In this document: positions 1-5,027 of the stretch, in pieces
How the letters are laid out: each line of letters starts with the position of its first letter
How positions within the stretch are numbered: position 1 is the first letter of the stretch
Assembly: GCA_024279075.1 (NCBI GenBank)
Contig: JAJRRX010000448.1
Location: 1 to 6,878, forward strand
DNA from: Alphaproteobacteria bacterium
GTDB taxonomy: Bacteria; Pseudomonadota; Alphaproteobacteria; Rhodobacterales; Rhodobacteraceae
Reading direction: 5' to 3'
DNA length: 6,878 nt
Notes under the pieces: generated by a model
The model's input: the letters and a program-made list of their open reading frames with translations, nothing else
The model's database searches: none
What the model was told of the DNA's origin: nothing
Position numbers and translations under genes: made by a program

Positions 1-166
1 GCGTATGCGCTGTATCGCGCAATCCGCTGCCCGCTTCCTCAAGCTCAACCGCTTTTGCTGCCGTGCTGCTAAGCGCGGTGGCCGCAACTGCTGCTGGCGC
101 TGTGGCCGCTGCAAGCTTCAAAAAGCTCCGGCGATCAGCTTTTACGCTGTCATCTTTATCGCTCAT
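1..166 (-). CDS. Small Tat-signal protein of the formate dehydrogenase region (3' end off window)
   Basis: The minus strand encodes at least 55 residues and continues past the left edge. The N-terminus is a twin-arginine signal: D11-R12-R13-S14-F15-L16-K17, followed by an Ala-rich hydrophobic stretch (about residues 18-39). The part after it (ELEEAGSGLRDTAHT) looks like the start of the short conserved tail of the 'formate dehydrogenase region TAT target' family, proteins of roughly 65-70 residues normally encoded just before the catalytic subunit of a Tat-exported formate dehydrogenase. Its exact role is unknown; a small partner or export helper of the enzyme is the usual guess. The ATG is supported by AGGAGGG five bases upstream (172-178). 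It lies 38 bases after the TorD-family gene on the same strand, so it is probably in the same transcript. Asp replaces the usual Ser/Thr before the RR pair, which is tolerated in Tat signals. Confidence 0.85.
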   Translation of the reverse strand, partial: MSDKDDSVKADRRSFLKLAAATAPAAVAATALSSTAAKAVELEEAGSGLRDTAHT

Positions 167-171
167 GTCTT

Positions 172-178
172 CCCTCCT
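172..178 (-). promoter_or_regulatory. Ribosome binding site of the Tat-signal gene
   Basis: On the minus strand this reads AGGAGGG, five bases before the ATG at 166-164. It is a near-perfect Shine-Dalgarno sequence. It confirms a real gene here, in a reading frame with only 55 codons inside the window. The strong site contrasts with the weak one before the TorD-family gene and suggests that this small protein is translated independently at a high rate. Confidence 0.8.
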
Positions 179-204
179 GTTTGGCCCAAAGGCCGATTAG
201 CGGT

Positions 205-813
205 TTAACCCGCATCCATTCGAAACGCTTCGCGCTCGATCTCCATAAAGGCCTTACCGGCGCTGCCCACAGGGGCATAAAACACCGAGCTTTTCGCGGC
301 CTCCAAATCTGAAAAAAAGTGCTCGGCCCAAGAGCCGATATGCTTATTGAAAAACGCCGCCTGCTGCGCCAGCGGGGTTACCTCGCCAAAGCGCCCCGTA
401 ATCATCCCGCCCATCATTTCCAGCAGGCTGGCGATGTTGTCTTCCGGCTCATACACATTGGGCGCACGGGAAATCCGCAGCCCCGCCATATCTTTACGCA
501 AGAGCGCAAGGGGCTTTTCGTTAAGGAACCCCGTCAGGTAAAAGCTGGTATAGGGCAGCAGCTCGCCGCGCCCGAGGCCAATAAACAGCGCGGTAAATTC
601 GCTTTCCACCGCCTTGGCCGAAGTGGCCTTGGCCACCCGCGCCATCGCATTTATCGCCTCGCCCATCGGGCTTTCATCCCCCGAAAGCGCCTTGGTTTTA
701 TCCAGCGTGTCTTTGCTGGGCGGGTTCGAGAGCAGCATGCCGAGAAAATTATACATATCGGCGCGCAGCCGGTCTTCCTCGTTAATTTCAATATCTGGGG
801 CTGTGGCGTTCAT
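205..813 (-). CDS. TorD/NarJ/DmsD-family molybdoenzyme chaperone
   Basis: A 202-residue, mostly helical protein of the TorD/DmsD/NarJ redox-enzyme maturation family. Members bind the Tat signal or apo-form of a molybdenum/tungsten oxidoreductase in the cytoplasm until the cofactor is inserted. Visible signatures are the Y88-T-S-F-Y92 segment after 'GRGELLP' and the Y121-E-P-E-D-N-I-A-S-L-L-E-M-M134 motif, matching the family's (E)PxDH-type signature with Asn at the usual His position. Length is typical. The start codon overlaps the upstream DUF3306 stop (ATGA, 813-810) and the Shine-Dalgarno is weak, which points to translational coupling. Given the neighbours, the client is most likely the formate dehydrogenase alpha subunit expected beyond the left edge; this is inference. 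The sequence gives no basis for a specific symbol such as torD or dmsD. Confidence 0.9.
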   Translation of the reverse strand: MNATAPDIEINEEDRLRADMYNFLGMLLSNPPSKDTLDKTKALSGDESPMGEAINAMARVAKATSAKAVESEFTALFIGLGRGELLPYTSFYLTGFLNEKPLALLRKDMAGLRISRAPNVYEPEDNIASLLEMMGGMITGRFGEVTPLAQQAAFFNKHIGSWAEHFFSDLEAAKSSVFYAPVGSAGKAFMEIEREAFRMDAG

Positions 814-1367
814 ACTGTTTCCATTTCTGTAGCGGCAGGCAGGCTGCCAGCCTCAAAATCAAAGCGCATCCGGCGGCGCGGCGCAAGGGTTGGGGCAGCC
901 TCTTCCGGTGTGGGCAAAGGCGCGGTTTCAACCTCGGCGACCTCTTCCTCAACCTCGTCCACCACCTCGGGCGCGGCGGGCCCCTCCACCACCTCTTCCT
1001 CATCGGGCAGCATGCCTTTGCCAACACGATAAATGGTTTTCACAATCCCCACAGGGTCCGCCGCCGTAAAATCCTCGCCGTAATCCACAAGCATATCCAC
1101 ATTGGCCAACACCGGATTGCTGGTCCAAAGCCGCTTAAGCGCGCGGTTGCGCAAAGCCGCTGGCACGGTTTCTTTCATAAAGGCGCTAAAATCATCGCCC
1201 GCACCCATTTCATCAGGGTTGGGCAACTCAAGCTCGGCCAGCACCTCTTCTTCTGTCTTTTCAGCCAGCGCCGCGTGCTGCTCGGCAATCACCGCCTCGG
1301 CCTTCGCCACCTCCAGCGCCTCGGCCTCAGCCTGCACGGCGGCTTTTCTGTTGGCCCAGCGGCTCAA
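810..1367 (-). CDS. DUF3306 domain protein (TTG start)
   Basis: A 185-residue protein of unknown function, normally found beside DUF3305 and TorD-family genes in formate dehydrogenase clusters. The N-terminus SRWANRK matches the family's usual 'SRWSRRK' opening. A long Ala/Glu-rich helical stretch follows (about 8-47), then the conserved core (about 58-120): FMKETVPAALRNRALKRLW and LANVDMLVDYGEDFT. The tail (about 122-160) is acidic and Pro-rich and ends near a basic RRRMRF patch (164-169). No signal peptide or membrane segment is visible. The start is TTG at 1367-1365, inside a TTGA overlap with the DUF3305 stop. No in-frame ATG or GTG lies close upstream, the next Met is residue 54, and GGGAG lies eight bases ahead, so TTG is the best choice. 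The reaction, if any, is unknown; an assembly role for formate dehydrogenase is inferred from context. Confidence 0.88.
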   Translation of the reverse strand: MSRWANRKAAVQAEAEALEVAKAEAVIAEQHAALAEKTEEEVLAELELPNPDEMGAGDDFSAFMKETVPAALRNRALKRLWTSNPVLANVDMLVDYGEDFTAADPVGIVKTIYRVGKGMLPDEEEVVEGPAAPEVVDEVEEEVAEVETAPLPTPEEAAPTLAPRRRMRFDFEAGSLPAATEMETV

Positions 1368-1930
1368 TGCATCGTCTCCCGCTTGGCATGCGGCGCACGG
1401 TAAACATCGGTAAGTTGCGAAACACGAGCGTCCCCAATTCCGTCCTCCACCAAATCCGTGCGCCGCTTGTCGCGCCGCCGCTTAACAAATGTCTCTTCCT
1501 TATAGTGCTTATCCACCCATTCTCGCACCAGCGCCTGCAAAGCGGGCGGCATTGGCACCAGCTCCACAATATCGTCGCCATTATCGGCATAATCCTGCCC
1601 GTCAAAAGGCGACGCCGTGGCCAGCACCACCTCCAGCCCGCTCTCGGTCTCCGTGGTTTCCCGCATCACCACATAAATTGACGGTATCTTGGTGGAAAGC
1701 TCGGTCAGATAAGCCTCGGTATCGGTGCGGTAAAGCTCCAGCGGCACAGTGGCGGCGTGGTATTCAACGGTTTCGCCCTCGCGCCGCAGCTCCCGCCAGT
1801 GGGCCGGCCCCGCACCCGGGATCACCGCCTCGGCCCGCCACACCCACTTGGCCCAACGGGTCACGCCCGGAGATTTCCGAACCACGACCCCGAGGGGTAA
1901 AACAAGTTTTTTTTCTGACCCGTCAGACAC
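1364..1930 (-). CDS. DUF3305 domain protein (GTG start)
   Basis: A 188-residue protein of the DUF3305 family, first gene of the leftward operon. Conserved segments are visible in order: LPLGVVVRKSPGVTRWAKW (about 11-29), then WRAEAVIPGAGPAHWREL, then EYHAATVPLELYRTDTEAYL (about 56-75) and KIPSIYVVMRE (about 81-91). The C-terminal half has a basic stretch (KRRRDKRR, 150-157). No signal peptide, transmembrane helix or metal motif is seen, so it is probably cytoplasmic. The function is unknown; the family occurs with DUF3306 and TorD-like genes near Tat-exported formate dehydrogenases. The start is GTG at 1930-1928, supported by a perfect AGGAGG six bases upstream. A run of eight A on the coding strand (complement of T 1907-1914, codons 6-8) is a possible slippage site near the start. 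Confidence 0.9.
   Translation of the reverse strand: MSDGSEKKLVLPLGVVVRKSPGVTRWAKWVWRAEAVIPGAGPAHWRELRREGETVEYHAATVPLELYRTDTEAYLTELSTKIPSIYVVMRETTETESGLEVVLATASPFDGQDYADNGDDIVELVPMPPALQALVREWVDKHYKEETFVKRRRDKRRTDLVEDGIGDARVSQLTDVYRAPHAKRETMH
1376..1380 (-). promoter_or_regulatory. Ribosome binding site deciding the TTG start of DUF3306
   Basis: The minus strand reads GGGAG here, eight bases before TTG at 1367. It lies inside the last codons of the DUF3305 gene. Together with the TTGA stop/start overlap it supports a TTG start over the distant internal Met. Confidence 0.6.
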
Positions 1931-1936
1931 GCCAAA

Positions 1937-1942
1937 CCTCCT
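1937..1942 (-). promoter_or_regulatory. Ribosome binding site deciding the GTG start of DUF3305
   Basis: A perfect AGGAGG on the minus strand, six bases before the GTG at 1930. It fixes the start of the operon's first gene on a non-ATG codon. The next in-frame Met is residue 89, in the middle of the conserved domain. Confidence 0.8.
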
Positions 1943-1965
1943 GCCGCACGGTTTTCCATGCGTTC

Positions 1966-1971
1966 AGTATA
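1966..1971 (-). promoter_or_regulatory. Candidate -10 element for the leftward operon
   Basis: The minus strand reads TATACT, one mismatch from TATAAT, placed so that a transcript would begin about 30 bases before the DUF3305 GTG start. No good TTGACA-like element is found 16-18 bases upstream (GC-rich GGCCGC-type sequence there). This is therefore only a candidate and may need an activator. Confidence 0.3.
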
Positions 1972-2115
1972 AACATGATGCCTCCGGCGCGGCCCGCCTA
2001 GCTATAAATGCCGCCTTTGCAAAAATAGTGGAGATTCTGGACATTTAGACCCCGCATTTTCACCCCCACGCCCCCCTGAGACAATCTGTCCAATCGGCCA
2101 TTTCCCGAGCTAATT

Positions 2116-2133
2116 AATCAGGTTTGAGGGATT
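2116..2133. promoter_or_regulatory. Candidate operator box 1, AATC-N10-GATT
   Basis: The sequence AATCAGGTTTGAGGGATT has 4-base inverted arms (AATC/GATT) spaced by ten bases. The same pattern occurs 29 bases downstream, almost three helical turns away, upstream of a -10 element that lacks a -35. The spacing and symmetry resemble dyads bound by LysR-type or similar dimeric activators. The protein is unknown and no regulator gene lies in the window. Confidence 0.4.
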
Positions 2134-2144
2134 GGAAAAAAACG

Positions 2145-2162
2145 AATCACTTGAGCGTGATT
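2145..2162. promoter_or_regulatory. Candidate operator box 2, AATCAC-N6-GTGATT
   Basis: A perfect 6-base hyphenated palindrome (AATCAC TTGAGC GTGATT) that also fits AATC-N10-GATT. It ends two bases before the -10 candidate at 2165-2170, covering most of the spacer and touching where a -35 would be. A bound dimer could either contact polymerase with box 1 or block it. Its position makes it the strongest candidate regulatory site in the gap. Confidence 0.45.
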
Positions 2163-2164
2163 TC

Positions 2165-2170
2165 TATGAT
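2165..2170 (+). promoter_or_regulatory. Candidate -10 element for the iron-sulfur operon
   Basis: TATGAT, one mismatch from TATAAT. The expected -35 position (about 2141-2148) carries AACGAATC, which does not resemble TTGACA. A start near 2176-2178 would give a leader of almost 90 bases before the ATG at 2265. The pattern (good -10, no -35, dyads just upstream) fits an activator-dependent promoter. Confidence 0.4.
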
Positions 2171-2264
2171 CTTCAAAGTGGCAAAAGGGCTTTACTCTCT
2201 GCCTGATTACGGCCTAACTGTGGCAAGAAATTAAGGAATTTGGGGTAATGCTCGGGGGAAATAC

Positions 2265-4211
2265 ATGCCTAACACATTGATATTATGTGATTGTTCTGGT
2301 TCGCAAAAACTGGACGCCAAGGCGCTTGGCAAAGCGACAGGCATGGCCTGCTCAAAGGTTCATACAGCCCTTTGCACCAGCGAGCTGGCAAGCGCAGCGG
2401 CGCTGATTGGGGCAGGTGGTGCCGTGATTGCCTGCCAGCAAGAGCGGCAGGTTTTTGAAGAATTGGCCGATGAGCTCGGCACCACCCCCCCCCAATTTGT
2501 CGATATCCGCGACCGCGCGGGCTGGTCCGATGATGGCACCAAATCCACCGCCAAAATGGCCGCGCTGCTGGCTGATTTTGCCCTGCAAGCCCCCATCACC
2601 AAAATGCTGGATCTGCACTCTGAAGGCCAATGCCTGATCCTTGGCCCCGAGCCGGTGGCACTGGCCGCCGCCGCCCAGCTCAGCGAGGTGCTCAGCGTAA
2701 CCGTGCTGCTTGAAAGCGCAGACGATATCCCGACCCGCCGCGATTTTGACGTGGTTATTGGCAAGCTCCACAGCGCCAGCGGCGGGCTGGGACAATTCGA
2801 GGTTCGCATCGACGCGCTACAAATGCCCGAGCCTTTTGGGCGCGGTGCGCCGCAGCTTTCTCCGCCGCGCGATGGGGGCCATTCTGCCTGTGACCTGATC
2901 CTTGATCTACGCGGAGAGACCCCGCTTTTTCACCATAAGCGAGACGGCTACCTGCGCGCTGACCCGCGCCATCCGGAAGCCGTAAGCAAAGCGGTTTTTG
3001 AGGCCAGCCAGCTTATCGGCGGCTTTGAAAAGCCGTTTTACGTGGCGCTGGACCCGCATATTTGCGCCCATACCCGCTCCGGCATTTCCGGCTGCTCCAA
3101 CTGCATTAACACCTGTGAAACCGGCGCGATCAGCCCTGATGGTGAGCATGTAAAGATCGACCCGCTGGTGTGCGCGGGCTGTGGTGGCTGCGCTTCGGTT
3201 TGCCCCTCGGGAGCCATTACCTATGAAGCGCAGGGTTTTGGATACCTGCTGCAACGGCTTGAAACCATGGCTAAAACCTATCGCGATGCCGGCGGCAAAG
3301 CCCCACGCCTGCTTGTGCATGATGCCGAATTTGGTGGCGAGATGATTTCGCTGGCGGCGCGCTTTGGCCGTGGCCTGCCCGCTGATGTGATCCCGCTTGA
3401 GGTTGACCCCCTGACAACCTTTGGCCATGCCGAAATGCTAGCCGCCCTTGGCTGTGGCTTTGCGGCGGTGGATGTGTTGCTTGCGCCCAAAACCGAGCGC
3501 CTGCCCTTGGAAAGTAGCCTCGCGTTGGCCCTTGCCATTAGTGGCCAAGCGGCCCTCCGCCTGCTGGACCTTAACGACCCAGACGCGCTTTCAGAGGCGC
3601 TTTATGGCCAAGATATCGCCACCCCTGCAGCGCCTATTCTGCCCATTGGTAACCGCCGCCAAGTGACCCGCCTCGCGGCCCAGGCCCTGCGCCCTGTGCC
3701 TGAGGCCCCCATCGCCCTGCCCCAAGGCGCGCCTTACGGGGCGGTGGTGGTGGACACCGACAAATGCACCCTTTGCCTCTCTTGCGTTTCGCTCTGCCCC
3801 TCGGGGGCGCTGTTGGATAACGAGGACGTGCCACAGCTTCGCTTTCAAGAGGATGCCTGCTTGCAATGCGGGATTTGCAGCCATGCTTGCCCTGAAAATG
3901 CCATCACGCTTTTGCCGCAGCTTGATCTTTCAGATAAGGCGCTTGCGCAGCGGATTTTGCATGAGGAAGAGCCGTTTGCCTGCATCTCTTGTGGTTCGCT
4001 TTTCGGGGTGAAATCCAGTGTTGAGCGCATCATTGATAAGCTGGCCGACAAGCACCCGATGTTTACTGGATCAGACAATGCCAAGCTCATTCAGATGTGT
4101 GATAAATGCAGGGTTGAAGCGCAATTTGGCAACACTAATAATCCGTTTCAGGGCGGTGCGCGCGCGCCAACCCGCACCACGGATGATTACCTCAAAGAGC
4201 GGGATTCTTAA
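2265..4211 (+). CDS. Polyferredoxin with four 4Fe-4S motifs and HdrA/MvhD-like regions
   Basis: A 648-residue soluble iron-sulfur protein without signal peptide or membrane helices, thus probably cytoplasmic. Residues 1-110 (LILCDCSG with C8/C10; C29, C37, C57; then a QQERQVFEELADELG and VDIRDRAGW pattern) look like a reduced HdrA N-terminal region. First ferredoxin pair: C267-x9-C277-x2-C280-x3-C284 and C303-x2-C306-x2-C309-x3-C313. Residues 325-430 resemble an MvhD-like fold (IPLEVDPLTTFGHAEMLAALGCG). Second pair: C501-x2-C504-x2-C507-x3-C511 and C532-x2-C535-x2-C538-x3-C542. The C-terminus has two CxxC pairs (C573/C576, C612/C615) that could bind zinc or a fifth cluster. The family is annotated simply as 4Fe-4S binding protein and recurs divergent to DUF3305/3306 at formate dehydrogenase loci; electron transfer or cluster/cofactor delivery is inferred. 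GGGGGAA lies ahead of the ATG. A run of nine C (2485-2493) falls in codons 74-76. Confidence 0.92.
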   Translation: MPNTLILCDCSGSQKLDAKALGKATGMACSKVHTALCTSELASAAALIGAGGAVIACQQERQVFEELADELGTTPPQFVDIRDRAGWSDDGTKSTAKMAALLADFALQAPITKMLDLHSEGQCLILGPEPVALAAAAQLSEVLSVTVLLESADDIPTRRDFDVVIGKLHSASGGLGQFEVRIDALQMPEPFGRGAPQLSPPRDGGHSACDLILDLRGETPLFHHKRDGYLRADPRHPEAVSKAVFEASQLIGGFEKPFYVALDPHICAHTRSGISGCSNCINTCETGAISPDGEHVKIDPLVCAGCGGCASVCPSGAITYEAQGFGYLLQRLETMAKTYRDAGGKAPRLLVHDAEFGGEMISLAARFGRGLPADVIPLEVDPLTTFGHAEMLAALGCGFAAVDVLLAPKTERLPLESSLALALAISGQAALRLLDLNDPDALSEALYGQDIATPAAPILPIGNRRQVTRLAAQALRPVPEAPIALPQGAPYGAVVVDTDKCTLCLSCVSLCPSGALLDNEDVPQLRFQEDACLQCGICSHACPENAITLLPQLDLSDKALAQRILHEEEPFACISCGSLFGVKSSVERIIDKLADKHPMFTGSDNAKLIQMCDKCRVEAQFGNTNNPFQGGARAPTRTTDDYLKERDS

Positions 4212-4969
4212 TGTTCGACCAGCGGCGCACCAAGATCAGCGGGCATTATCCCGCTGACAAATGTCAGAATATCTTCCAACTGATCCAGCGTCAGCCGCAA
4301 CGGTTGGTTGGCCGGTGGAAAAGCAGGGTCAAAAGGCTCGGATACCCCCTCAAGTTGCACCAGAGAAGGGTGCGGAATGCGGGCGTAAAACGTGCTAAAA
4401 CGCTCTTCCCAATCGGGCAAGCTGCGCAGCACCGAAAAGGACGGCGTCGAGCCGATGCCTTTCATGCGGTTGCGATCACCAACCACATGGCAGCGACCAC
4501 AGTTTGCAAAGGAAAAATCCTCGCCGCGTTTGGCATTTCCGTCAAATATAGTGGCGGCTTCAGCGGCGCGCAGGGTTTCTATTGGGGCGAATATTTGCAC
4601 ACCGTCAAGCTCGAATTGTGCGATGGCGCGGCGGCCAATATCGGAGTCAAGCCATGCAGCAAAACGCTGGGCTTTTCCTCGCTGCGGGGTGTCATCTTCA
4701 GTGATCTGCAAGTAATAAACCTGCCCCAAACCTTCCATCAGCGGCACGCCGTTATCCGTCGAGATTATCGCCTCGGGGTTGTTGGCCGCCAGCGTAATGC
4801 GAATACCGGTTTTCAGGGAAAACCGTGGCAGCAGGAAGCGCATAAAGCCACTCTCTTGCAATTCGGCGGGGCTAGAGAGACCAAAGCCAGCCTCTTGCGG
4901 CACAGCGGCGACCGGCACCAGCAGGCTGGCTATAATAAGCAAGGCGGGTGTGTTGAATTTGTGAATCAT
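4208..4969 (-). CDS. Exported c-type cytochrome with a shortened TupA-like N-terminal region
   Basis: A 253-residue protein. Residues 1-22 form a Sec signal peptide (short basic start, hydrophobic core LLIIASLLVPVAA, likely cleavage near A22). One heme c motif, C157-G-R-C160-H161, lies in a cytochrome c domain of about 140-250; M242 in 'SGIMPADLG' is a plausible distal ligand. It would act in the periplasm as a one-electron carrier. The stretch before the heme is unusual: ESGFMRFLLPRFSLKTGIRI (39-58) resembles the start, and GKAQRFAAWLDSDIGRRAIA (98-117) with DGVQIFAP the end, of TupA-type tungstate-binding proteins, with the middle absent. The gene is convergent with the iron-sulfur gene (stops share TTAA, 4208-4211) and divergent from mrp (58-base gap). 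The ATG has only GGGG directly before it; the same frame stays open upstream, but signal peptide position favours this Met. Acceptor or donor to formate dehydrogenase is speculation. Confidence 0.85.
   Translation of the reverse strand: MIHKFNTPALLIIASLLVPVAAVPQEAGFGLSSPAELQESGFMRFLLPRFSLKTGIRITLAANNPEAIISTDNGVPLMEGLGQVYYLQITEDDTPQRGKAQRFAAWLDSDIGRRAIAQFELDGVQIFAPIETLRAAEAATIFDGNAKRGEDFSFANCGRCHVVGDRNRMKGIGSTPSFSVLRSLPDWEERFSTFYARIPHPSLVQLEGVSEPFDPAFPPANQPLRLTLDQLEDILTFVSGIMPADLGAPLVEH
4236..4257. terminator. Perfect 8-bp hairpin just after the iron-sulfur gene (possible terminator, no T-tract)
   Basis: TCAGCGGG (4236-4243) pairs perfectly with CCCGCTGA (4250-4257) around a six-base loop, 25 bases past the stop of the iron-sulfur gene and inside the last codons of the cytochrome on the other strand. 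A second inverted repeat, CTGACA-AA-TGTCAG (4254-4267), overlaps its right arm. Neither strand has a T-run after the stem, so it is not a classical intrinsic terminator; it may stabilise mRNA 3' ends or pause polymerase. Confidence 0.35.
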
Positions 4970-5027
4970 CCCCAAAGGGTGCGCATTGCGGCCCGTGCTG
5001 TCAATACCATGATTTCGGGAGTTTGAA

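Larger units (their letters stand above)
1931..2264 (+). other. Divergent intergenic control region
   Basis: This 334-base gap separates the starts of the two divergent operons, so promoters for both must lie here. It is visibly richer in A+T than the flanking genes, especially 2101-2250. I see no convincing gene, tRNA or known riboswitch. Contents: the DUF3305 ribosome site at the left, a leftward -10 candidate at 1966-1971, a C-rich stretch around 2050-2077, two AATC-N10-GATT boxes (2116-2133 and 2145-2162), a rightward -10 candidate at 2165-2170, and roughly 90 bases of probable 5' leader before the iron-sulfur gene. Binding of an activator to the boxes, perhaps one controlling both operons, is inference. 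Confidence 0.75.

Noticed and set aside
5..208. 67-codon plus-strand frame at the left edge
   Set aside because: It is antisense to the Tat-signal gene, which has a textbook RR motif and a strong ribosome site. The plus frame has neither.
183..213. Hairpin between the TorD-family and Tat-signal genes as a terminator
   Set aside because: Only 4-base arms (GGCC/GGCC and GCGG/CCGC) without a T-run; the two genes are 38 bases apart and probably co-transcribed.
319..1032. 237-codon open frame on the plus strand opposite TorD and DUF3306
   Set aside because: The protein is Arg/Ser-rich and low in complexity at its end, with no family resemblance, and lies entirely antisense to two recognisable genes joined by a stop/start overlap.
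1489..2048. Plus-strand frames of 170 and 99 codons opposite DUF3305 and into the intergenic region
   Set aside because: Pro/Arg/Ser-rich shadow translations of a conserved gene; no ribosome site or family pattern.
2150..2180. FNR-type site (TTGAT-N4-ATCAA) in the divergent region
   Set aside because: Only isolated TTGAG and TTCAA half-like sequences are present, with wrong spacing. The AATC-N10-GATT pattern explains the symmetry better.
2178..2236. TGGCA-type sequences in the leader as sigma-54 promoters
   Set aside because: TGGCAAAAGGGC and TGGCAAGAAATT lack the paired GC-containing -12 element (TTGC) at the required distance.
4999..5004. Perfect TTGACA on the minus strand as a cytochrome promoter
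   Set aside because: At 16-18 bases downstream only CACCCT-like sequence is found, not a -10, and a start there would leave almost no leader before the ATG. It may be chance.
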